Part shown: positions 1 to 5,559 of the stretch, piece after piece
Layout of the letters: each line of letters begins with the position of its first letter
How positions within the stretch are numbered: position 1 is the stretch's first letter
Source of the DNA: Chitinophaga pinensis
GTDB taxonomy: Bacteria > Bacteroidota > Bacteroidia > UKL13-3
Direction: 5' to 3'
DNA length: 14,330 nucleotides
Assembly: GCA_943323675.2 (NCBI GenBank)
Contig: CALPIR020000040.1
Location: 1-14,330, forward strand
Program-made: the position numbers and the translations under genes
The notes under the pieces: model-generated
Database searches by the model: none
Told to the model about the DNA's origin: nothing
Seen by the model: only the letters and a program-made list of their open reading frames with translations

Positions 1-190
1 TAGTAAAATCAATAAGTATACTTTCATCAATAAGCACAACGGTTAATTTTTATCCTAAGTGTAAATTTATGACATAATGCATTAAAAAAAAGTATTCAAT
101 ACCGTAAGTTTACTTTACCAAATGTAATGGCGCTAAACGAAGTTATTATTGCACACTTCTAAATACAATCAACAACCAAATGGCTATTAA
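1..190. other. AT-rich non-coding left edge
   Basis: I recognise no gene, tRNA or structured RNA here. The stretch is very AT-rich, with runs such as eight A's near 85-92, and has stops in all frames. It probably holds the distal part of the upstream region of the first gene and perhaps the 3' flank of a gene outside the window. Confidence 0.5.
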
Positions 191-209
191 TGGGTTTGTT
201 TTAAACCCA
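191..209. promoter_or_regulatory. Dyad overlapping the lhgO promoter
   Basis: TGGGTTT and AAACCCA form perfect 7-bp inverted arms around a 5-bp spacer (GTTTT). The left arm covers the TTTG proposed as the -33 element of the lhgO promoter, so a protein bound here could block transcription. No T-run follows, which argues against a terminator. The arms are seen directly; the operator role is inference. Confidence 0.35.
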
Positions 210-225
210 CATTATACAATCTTTG
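195..225 (+). promoter_or_regulatory. Bacteroidota-type promoter of lhgO
   Basis: TTTG at 195-198 and AATCTTTG at 218-225 are separated by 19 bp. This fits the known Bacteroidota pattern (TTTG or TTG, about 19-21 bp, TAnnTTTG) with one mismatch in the -7 element. Only 6 nt separate the element from the ATG at 232, so transcription would begin at or just before the start codon. An upstream in-frame TTG at 223 lies inside this element and is therefore an unlikely start. Confidence 0.5.
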
Positions 226-231
226 CACATC

Positions 232-1431
232 ATGAAATACGATTACGTAATAATTGGCGGGGGAATAGTAGGACTAGCCTCTGCATATCATATACTAAAA
301 CAACAACCGCATGCCAAGTTGGCCTTGTTAGAAAAAGAATCGGCTGTTGCGGCACATCAAACTGGTCACAACAGTGGTGTGATACACTCGGGTATCTACT
401 ACAAACCGGGTAGTTTAAAGGCCCAAAATTGCATTGATGGTTATAACATGATGGTTGATTTTTGTGCTGAACATGGTATTAAATTTGATTTATGTGGCAA
501 GTTAATTGTTGCTGTAAATGACAGTGAATTGCCCGAATTAGAAAAGCTTTATAACCGTGGGCACGAAAACGGGTTAACCAATATTAGTTACGTAAGCAAA
601 GAACAAATTGCCGATTACGAGCCGCATTTAAATGGTGTTAAGGCTATTCATGTGCCCTATACGGGTATTATAGATTATACCGAAGTTTGCGAAAAATTAG
701 CTGAATTGGTAACCCAAATGGGAGGAGAAATTTACCTAAACCACAAAGCAGAAGATATTATTGTAGAACAGGATTACACGCAAATTGTAACTCCTTTTAA
801 GATATTTACCACAAGTACGTTTGTTAATTGTGCAGGTTTATATTGCGATAAGGTAGCAGAACTAGCAGGAGAGAAAATAGATACTAAAATTATTCCGTTT
901 AGGGGAGAGTATTTTATGCTTAAACCTGAAAAGAGATATTTGGTAAAAAACCTTATTTATCCTGTGCCCGATCCTAATTTCCCGTTTTTGGGTGTGCACT
1001 TTACTCGCATGATCCACGGTGATATTGAAGCAGGACCCAATGCAGTATTTGCATTTAAGCGCGAAGGTTACCTAAAAAGTGATGTTGACTTGGAAGAAAT
1101 GTTTGAATCGTTAGCATGGCCTGGTTTTCAGAAAGTGGCAGCTAAATATTGGAAAACGGGTATTGGTGAATTTTACCGATCATTTAGTAAGACGGCATTT
1201 ACAAAAGCATTGCAACGTTTGATACCAGAAGTGCAAGAAGATGATTTAATACCTGCAGAATCAGGAGTGCGTGCGCAAGCTTGCGATCGCTCTGGTGGTT
1301 TATTAGATGATTTTAAAATTATACAAAGAGCCAACGCCATTCATGTATTAAATGCACCATCTCCTGCTGCAACCTCATCATTAAGTATTGGTAAAACCAT
1401 AGCCAGTTTGGCTGTAAATCAAAATAGATAA
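232..1431 (+). CDS. lhgO: L-2-hydroxyglutarate oxidase
   Basis: This is a FAD-dependent oxidoreductase of the DAO fold that oxidises L-2-hydroxyglutarate to 2-oxoglutarate, clearing a by-product of 2-oxoacid metabolism; in E. coli it passes electrons to the membrane quinone pool. The 399-aa product opens with the dinucleotide-binding Rossmann motif GGGIVG (residues 9-14). The block HNSGVIHSGIYY (46-57), GVRAQACDR (345-353) and the C-terminal NAPSPAATSSLSIG (374-387), which closes the FAD site, are typical of LhgO/YgaF. Length matches the family (about 400 aa). ATG 232 is preferred over TTG 223, which lies inside the promoter. The stop is 2 bp before the next gene, suggesting co-transcription. 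Related DAO-fold enzymes such as glycerol-3-phosphate dehydrogenase are less likely given these blocks. Confidence 0.9.
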   Translation: MKYDYVIIGGGIVGLASAYHILKQQPHAKLALLEKESAVAAHQTGHNSGVIHSGIYYKPGSLKAQNCIDGYNMMVDFCAEHGIKFDLCGKLIVAVNDSELPELEKLYNRGHENGLTNISYVSKEQIADYEPHLNGVKAIHVPYTGIIDYTEVCEKLAELVTQMGGEIYLNHKAEDIIVEQDYTQIVTPFKIFTTSTFVNCAGLYCDKVAELAGEKIDTKIIPFRGEYFMLKPEKRYLVKNLIYPVPDPNFPFLGVHFTRMIHGDIEAGPNAVFAFKREGYLKSDVDLEEMFESLAWPGFQKVAAKYWKTGIGEFYRSFSKTAFTKALQRLIPEVQEDDLIPAESGVRAQACDRSGGLLDDFKIIQRANAIHVLNAPSPAATSSLSIGKTIASLAVNQNR

Positions 1432-1433
1432 TT

Positions 1434-1850
1434 ATGTTCACAGCGCAAACACAATTACGCGTTCGTTATGGCGAAACCGATCAAATGGGCGTGGTATACC
1501 ATGGCAACTATGCTTTATATTTCGAAATTGCCCGTACAGAAGCATTAAGGCAAATAGATGTAACCTATCGAAGCTTGGAAGAAAATGGGATAATGATGCC
1601 TGTAGTTAATTTAACAGTAAACTATAAAAAGCCAGCCAAGTATGATGACTTACTAACCATTAAGTCGATTTTTAAAGTGATGCCCACTGTTAAAACAATA
1701 GTAGAATACGAAGTGTATAACGAAGCGGATGAGTTGTTGTGCACAGGACAAACTACTTTGGTTTTTGTTGATATGAAAACCAATAAAGTGACCCGTTGCC
1801 CCCAAAAACTGATTGATATATTTACACCGTTTTTTGAAGATAGAAGCTAG
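1434..1850 (+). CDS. ybgC: YbgC/FadM-type acyl-CoA thioesterase (hotdog fold)
   Basis: The 138-aa single hotdog-domain protein is expected to hydrolyse acyl-CoA thioesters in the cytoplasm. The N-terminal block RYGETDQMGVVYHGNY (residues 11-26) matches the 4-hydroxybenzoyl-CoA thioesterase/YbgC signature, with the catalytic Asp at D16 and the GVVYH turn at 19-23. Length is normal for the family. The start lies 2 bp after the lhgO stop (junction TAATTATG), so the two are probably transcribed together and perhaps translationally coupled. In Proteobacteria ybgC sits beside tol-pal genes; here an exbB-exbD-tonB operon lies about 1.8 kb downstream, but other genes intervene and the link is weak. 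The acyl substrate cannot be read from the sequence. Confidence 0.85.
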   Translation: MFTAQTQLRVRYGETDQMGVVYHGNYALYFEIARTEALRQIDVTYRSLEENGIMMPVVNLTVNYKKPAKYDDLLTIKSIFKVMPTVKTIVEYEVYNEADELLCTGQTTLVFVDMKTNKVTRCPQKLIDIFTPFFEDRS

Positions 1851-1867
1851 AAGTCAGAAATAGAAAT
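1840..1867. repeat. Degenerate heptamer repeat, AGAAG type
   Basis: The last codons of the thioesterase gene and the bases after its stop form about four imperfect 7-bp units of the form NNAGAAG (units at 1840, 1847 and 1854, then a unit shifted by one base at 1861). The repeat runs through the stop codon at 1848-1850. The period is seen directly; the function is unknown. Confidence 0.5.
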
Positions 1868-1894
1868 CTTGTATGACTTAAAATGAAAATTCCT

Positions 1895-1915
1895 TATCAC
1901 TCAACACTCATCACT
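1895..1915. repeat. Heptamer tandem repeat, NAWCACT type
   Basis: Three contiguous 7-bp units match NAWCACT (starting at 1895, 1902 and 1909) and end 5 bp before the GTG start of the YihY gene. With the different 7-bp repeat at 1840-1867, they make up most of the 70-bp spacer between two genes. This looks like a low-complexity intergenic repeat family; no function can be assigned. Confidence 0.55.
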
Positions 1916-1920
1916 AAATA

Positions 1921-2922
1921 GTGCAACCACCAAAAGCAAATAAGATAACACGTAAGCTGCTCAATTCAACTGTGGCCAAGCGTTTTATATCCTTTGCTCA
2001 AAGTAAGCAAGTGCCTGGTTATTCGGGTATAAGTTGGTACACGGTACTAGAGTTTTTTATTCGTTGGGTTGATAGAAGAGATTTACAGTTACGTGCCACG
2101 TCTTTATCGTTTACTTTTTTTCTAGCCTTGTTTCCTTCCATCATTTTTATTTTCACCTTAATTGCATACATACCTATTAGTAATAGCCACCAAAGTATCA
2201 TGCTTTTTTTTGAAAAGTTATTACCTACCAGTGCATACAAAGCAGCACAAACTACTTTAGTTGATATTTTAAATAACCAACGTGGAGGACTGCTATCGTT
2301 AGGTTTTTTAACGGCTATGTATTTTAGCACCAATGGCTTTGTTTCTTTAATGAATGCTTTAAACAAATACGGAAGGCAAAAGGAAACACGCTCGTTTTGG
2401 AAAAAAAGAATAGTGGCCATCATACTCGCCACCATTGTTTCTGTATCATTGTTAATTGCGGTAGGTTTATTAACCTTTGGCAATTTCACCATCAAATACC
2501 TTGATAAGTTGGCTTATTTCCCTTCAAAAATAACCCCCGTACTTTTAGTTTCACTTAATATTAGTATTGTAGCGATACTGATTTTGTTTTTTATTAGTAT
2601 GATATTTTATTTGGCACCTAATCACAACAAACAATGGCGGTTTATTTCGCCTGGTGCAGTGTTTGCGTGTGTATCTATATTGTTAACCACGTTAGGGTTT
2701 TCGGGTTACATCAATGCATTTAATACTTACAACAAAGTGTACGGATCAATTGGTGTGCTTATTGTTATTATGCTACTTATATACATTAATACCTATATTT
2801 TGCTATTGGGTTATGAGTTGAATATATCAATTGATAAGGCAGCCAAAGAAATAAAAACGTTTAAGGCGATTAAAGCCAATAGGGTAGTAGTATTAAAAAA
2901 CGAAGCATATAAAGAGGAGTAA
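1921..2922 (+). CDS. yihY: YihY/BrkB (UPF0761) family inner-membrane protein
   Basis: The 333-aa polytopic membrane protein has about six hydrophobic segments, near residues 62-85, 122-146, 163-188, 204-231, 240-262 and 273-298. The stretch LRATSLSFTFFLALFPSIIF (57-76) and the later APNHNKQWRFISPGAVFA are typical of the YihY/BrkB family, once misnamed ribonuclease BN. The family is widespread; its molecular function is not settled. The N-terminal 40 residues and the Lys-rich tail are predicted cytoplasmic. The start is GTG at 1921: a TAA stop lies two codons upstream and the next in-frame ATG is about 90 codons downstream, inside the conserved region. It is separated from the thioesterase gene by 70 bp of heptamer repeats with no clear -7 element, so transcription may continue from lhgO. 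Confidence 0.85.
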   Translation: MQPPKANKITRKLLNSTVAKRFISFAQSKQVPGYSGISWYTVLEFFIRWVDRRDLQLRATSLSFTFFLALFPSIIFIFTLIAYIPISNSHQSIMLFFEKLLPTSAYKAAQTTLVDILNNQRGGLLSLGFLTAMYFSTNGFVSLMNALNKYGRQKETRSFWKKRIVAIILATIVSVSLLIAVGLLTFGNFTIKYLDKLAYFPSKITPVLLVSLNISIVAILILFFISMIFYLAPNHNKQWRFISPGAVFACVSILLTTLGFSGYINAFNTYNKVYGSIGVLIVIMLLIYINTYILLLGYELNISIDKAAKEIKTFKAIKANRVVVLKNEAYKEE

Positions 2923-2981
2923 ATGTATATTTAAAACATGTTGTGTTACTTCTGTTACAATTTTAATTAACCCTTATTTAT

Positions 2982-2989
2982 TACATTTG
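2982..2989 (+). promoter_or_regulatory. -7 element of the thioredoxin-fold gene
   Basis: TACATTTG is a perfect match to the Bacteroidota -7 consensus TAnnTTTG and lies 4 nt before the ATG at 2994. No convincing -33 TTG is seen at the usual distance. If used, transcription would start at or next to the start codon, giving a leaderless mRNA. Confidence 0.5.
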
Positions 2990-2993
2990 AAAT

Positions 2994-3473
2994 ATGAAAT
3001 ACGTTTTAGTAGTGTTATTATTTGGCTTATTGGGTAATGCACAAGCACAACAAATTAAAACAGTAACCCCCGATTGGATTGATGGTATCCATGCCTCAAA
3101 AAGTGATACGCTATACATCATAAATTTTTGGGCTACTTGGTGCAAACCTTGCGTTGAAGAATTACCCTATTTTGAACAATTAGCTGATACCTGTGCAAAT
3201 AAAAAAGTAAAAATATATTTGGTTACAACCGATATGCGAAAAGATATCGCCACACGCGTAACAGATTTTATTAAGGCTAAAAAGTTAACCCAACAAGTGG
3301 TATTTATTAACGAGGTAAATGCCGATAAATGGATTAATAAAGTGAGCGAAGAGTGGAGTGGCGCAATACCTGCAACTCTAATGATAAAAGGCGATATAGG
3401 CTATAAGCACTTTAAAGAAGGTGAGCTTACTTTTGAAGAATTAAACCTTTTGGTAAAGCAAGTAATAAACTAA
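2994..3473 (+). CDS. Exported TlpA-like thioredoxin-fold protein
   Basis: The 159-aa protein begins with a signal peptide (hydrophobic core VLVVLLFGLLG, likely cleavage after AQA at residue 18). A thioredoxin domain follows with the active-site block NFWATWCKPC (residues 44-53; redox cysteines C50 and C53) and the cis-proline loop GAIPATL (P126). It should act in the periplasm in thiol-disulfide exchange, probably as a reductant in the manner of TlpA or ResA. A single small domain with no extra modules fits the minimal TlpA type. It has its own candidate promoter and is followed by a 160-bp gap, so it is probably monocistronic. The client protein cannot be deduced; no cytochrome c maturation gene is adjacent. 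Confidence 0.85.
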   Translation: MKYVLVVLLFGLLGNAQAQQIKTVTPDWIDGIHASKSDTLYIINFWATWCKPCVEELPYFEQLADTCANKKVKIYLVTTDMRKDIATRVTDFIKAKKLTQQVVFINEVNADKWINKVSEEWSGAIPATLMIKGDIGYKHFKEGELTFEELNLLVKQVIN

Positions 3474-3528
3474 TATTTGTTTAGAAATAAGACACGCTAG
3501 CCACAGTTCTTTGATCGATAATAAACTA

Positions 3529-3553
3529 TACACATGCATTAATTTGCTGTGTA
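3529..3553. promoter_or_regulatory. Hairpin in the exbB upstream region
   Basis: TACACA (3529-3534) pairs with TGTGTA (3548-3553), and inside, after one bulged base, GCA (3536-3538) pairs with TGC (3545-3547) around a TTAATT loop. An outer set, AGCCACA at 3499-3505 with TGTGGTT at 3556-3562, can pair with one G-U wobble. No T-tract follows, so it is not a standard terminator for the gene before it. It could be leader structure or an operator. A candidate -7 element (TTAATTTG, 3539-3546, one mismatch) overlaps the loop, so the two readings compete. Confidence 0.3.
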
Positions 3554-3610
3554 AATGTGGTTAACTGAAAGGCAGCGTTGTAAGCATTACATACTTATTT
3601 AGTAGTGTAA

Positions 3611-3627
3611 TTAAAATCGCATTTTAA
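3611..3627. promoter_or_regulatory. AT-rich palindrome before exbB
   Basis: TTAAAAT and ATTTTAA are perfect 7-bp inverted arms separated by CGC, ending 6 nt before the exbB ATG. It could be a repressor site for the energy-transduction operon or a weak mRNA hairpin over the translation start. AT-rich palindromes arise easily by chance in this DNA, so the call is tentative. Confidence 0.3.
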
Positions 3628-3633
3628 ACCAAT

Positions 3634-4299
3634 ATGAATCATACATTATTGCAAATTACCGAAACCGCTCCGACAAGCGAATCAATCAATTTAATAGACC
3701 TAACCATGAAAGGTGGACCTATTATGATTCCATTGGCTATACTAAGTATTATAGCTGTTTATTTAACCATAGAACGTTTTTTAACATTGAAAAAGGCTTC
3801 AAAATTAGAAGCTAACTTCATGGCAAACATTAAAGACTTAGTACTAAACGGTAATATAAAAGGTGCAAAAGCTTTATGTGAACGCACCAATTCTCCTATA
3901 GCACGTATGATAGAAAAAGGTGTTACACGTATTGGTAAACCTTTACAGGACATAGATACTTCAATTCATAATGTTGGTAATATTGAAATTAATAAATTAG
4001 AAACAGGTATGCCAACCTTAGCAACCATTAGTGGTGCTGCGCCCATGTTAGGTTTTTTGGGAACCGTTACGGGTATGGTTACTGCTTTTCATAAAATGAG
4101 TACCGCTGGTGCTAACCTAACGGTAAGTTTATTGGCAGGTGGTATTTATGAAGCGTTAGTCACAACGGTTGCGGGTTTAATAATTGGTATATTTGCTTAT
4201 ATCGCATACAACCAATTAACATCAATGATCGAAAAAATAATCCACCGCATGGAAGCTACTGCGGTTGAGTTTATTGACTTATTACAAGAACCTGCTTAA
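3634..4299 (+). CDS. exbB: MotA/TolQ/ExbB proton-channel family protein
   Basis: This 221-aa inner-membrane protein is the pentameric scaffold of the ExbB-ExbD (or TolQ-TolR) motor, which couples proton flow to work on a TonB-type partner. Three membrane segments are visible near residues 27-47, 128-152 and 168-192, with a long cytoplasmic loop between the first two, as in the family. The signature blocks PMLGFLGTVTGMVTAF (137-152) and ALVTTVAGLIIGIFAY (174-189) line the channel. Length is normal. The gene heads a three-gene operon: exbD starts 2 bp after its stop (junction TAATTATG) and a tonB-like gene follows. The TonB-type third gene favours ExbB over TolQ. Confidence 0.9.
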   Translation: MNHTLLQITETAPTSESINLIDLTMKGGPIMIPLAILSIIAVYLTIERFLTLKKASKLEANFMANIKDLVLNGNIKGAKALCERTNSPIARMIEKGVTRIGKPLQDIDTSIHNVGNIEINKLETGMPTLATISGAAPMLGFLGTVTGMVTAFHKMSTAGANLTVSLLAGGIYEALVTTVAGLIIGIFAYIAYNQLTSMIEKIIHRMEATAVEFIDLLQEPA

Positions 4300-4301
4300 T
4301 T

Positions 4302-4700
4302 ATGGCATTTAAAAGACGTACAAAGGTTAAGCCTGATTTTAGTATGGCTTCTATGACAGATTTGGTGTTTTTGTTGCTCATATTTTTTATGATTACATCT
4401 ACATTAGTTAGTCCTAATGCCATTAAAGTTAGTTTACCTAAAGCAAATAACCAGGTTACCACACCCAAAGCAATAGCGGTAAGCGTTACTGCCGATTTGT
4501 TGTGGTATGTAAATGGTACTCAAACCACACAAGAATTATTGGAAGCTGAACTAAGTAATCAATTAAAATCTGTAAATGCTGATGATGCAGTAGTTTCTAT
4601 TAACTGTGATAAAAGTGTACCAGTTGAATATCTCGTACACATTATGAAAGTGTGCAATAAATTAAAGGCTAAAGCCGTTTTAGCAACACAACCGGAGTAA
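4302..4700 (+). CDS. exbD: ExbD/TolR-family biopolymer transport protein
   Basis: This 132-aa protein is the small partner of ExbB: a short cytoplasmic tail rich in basic residues (FKRRTKVK), one membrane helix (about residues 20-36), and a periplasmic domain. The helix begins MTDLVFLLLIFFM, placing the conserved proton-carrying Asp of ExbD/TolR at D20. The periplasmic part ends with the usual block V(E/P)YLVHIMKVCNKLKAKAV (about 107-126). Length is typical. It sits 2 bp after exbB and 6 bp before the tonB-like gene, so all three are surely co-transcribed. A weak GGAG at 4695-4698 precedes the tonB start. Confidence 0.9.
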   Translation: MAFKRRTKVKPDFSMASMTDLVFLLLIFFMITSTLVSPNAIKVSLPKANNQVTTPKAIAVSVTADLLWYVNGTQTTQELLEAELSNQLKSVNADDAVVSINCDKSVPVEYLVHIMKVCNKLKAKAVLATQPE

Positions 4701-4706
4701 TATTTT

Positions 4707-5555
4707 ATGTCGGACGCCTCATTAGATAAACTAGAACAACGCAACAAAATTATTGGATATGCTGGTACTGCCATTGTACATGCATTGTTGTTGTTGCTGT
4801 TGTGGTGGTTGGTTTTATCTCCGCCAAATCCGCCAATAGAATACGGTGGAATGGGCTTAACAATGGCTTTGGGTGAAGAAAACATGGGTGGCCCAAGTGA
4901 TGTGCCAGTTACAGATCCTAGTGTTCCTGAACCGACTCCGCCTGTTGAAGAAACCGAACAACCTGTTGCAACCCAAGAGGTAGAAGAAGCACCTGCTGTT
5001 GTTGCGCCTAAAGAGGTAAAAAAAGTTGAAGTAAAAAAGCCTATAAAAAAACCAGTAGAGAAACCTGTTGAACAGCCACGTAAACCAGACGAAAAAAGTT
5101 TATTTAAGAAACGTAATAACACTGCTGATGCAAGTGGCCGTGGTGATGGTGATGCTCCTGGAAACCAAGGTGCTGCTGATGGAGACCCGAATGGAGACCC
5201 TAACGGAAATGGTTACGGAAATGGAGGCACAGGCAGTGGAACTGGCACAGGTAATGGAACAGGACCTGGTAATGGTGATGGTATAACTTATGAGTTAAAA
5301 GGACGTAGCTTAGCACGTAAACCAAATATTGAAGACAACTCGAAAGAGACAGGTAAAGTAGTCGTAAGTATTGTGGTTGATAAAAGTGGCAAAGTAACCA
5401 AAGCTATGCCTAATCAAAGAGGTACAACAACACTCAGTCCCATATTGCTTGCTAAAGCTAAGCAAGCTGCACTTGATACGCGTTTCTCTCCCAATCCCAA
5501 TGCCCCTGAGGAGCAATTTGGAACCATTACTATTGTATTTAAATTCAGACCGTAA
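4707..5555 (+). CDS. tonB: TonB-family energy transducer with Gly-rich linker
   Basis: The 282-aa protein spans the periplasm and should pass ExbB-ExbD motor force to outer-membrane TonB-dependent receptors. Order of parts: short cytoplasmic N-terminus; membrane anchor (residues 17-37, with a His at H25 in the position common in TonB anchors); acidic Pro-rich stretch (about 65-100); basic Lys/Pro stretch (101-135, repeats of KKPV/EKPV type); a 49-residue linker nearly all Gly, Asn, Asp, Thr (144-192); and a TonB C-terminal domain (about 195-282) with GKVVVSIVVDKSGKV (217-231) and the late block LLAKAKQAALDTRFSP. The classic YP motif at the start of the C-terminal domain is missing, so receptor contacts may differ. 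It closes the operon and meets the P-type ATPase gene tail to tail with 4 bp between stops. TolA-like action is a less likely alternative. Confidence 0.85.
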   Translation: MSDASLDKLEQRNKIIGYAGTAIVHALLLLLLWWLVLSPPNPPIEYGGMGLTMALGEENMGGPSDVPVTDPSVPEPTPPVEETEQPVATQEVEEAPAVVAPKEVKKVEVKKPIKKPVEKPVEQPRKPDEKSLFKKRNNTADASGRGDGDAPGNQGAADGDPNGDPNGNGYGNGGTGSGTGTGNGTGPGNGDGITYELKGRSLARKPNIEDNSKETGKVVVSIVVDKSGKVTKAMPNQRGTTTLSPILLAKAKQAALDTRFSPNPNAPEEQFGTITIVFKFRP

Positions 5556-5559
5556 TTTA

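Noticed and set aside
191..209. Dyad read as a terminator of an upstream gene
   Set aside because: No T-run follows on either strand and no gene ends nearby; it overlaps a promoter-like element instead.
2019..2495. 158-codon minus-strand open frame opposite the YihY gene
   Set aside because: It lies entirely within a recognised membrane-protein gene and resembles no family; it is an antisense shadow.
3474..3633. tRNA or known small RNA in the gap before exbB
   Set aside because: No cloverleaf, no T-loop consensus and no CCA-type end could be found; only the hairpins reported above.
4559..5122. 187-codon minus-strand open frame opposite exbD/tonB
   Set aside because: Its Ser/Thr/Gly-rich translation mirrors the Pro/Lys/Glu-rich TonB linker codons; it overlaps two well-supported genes and has no recognisable domain.
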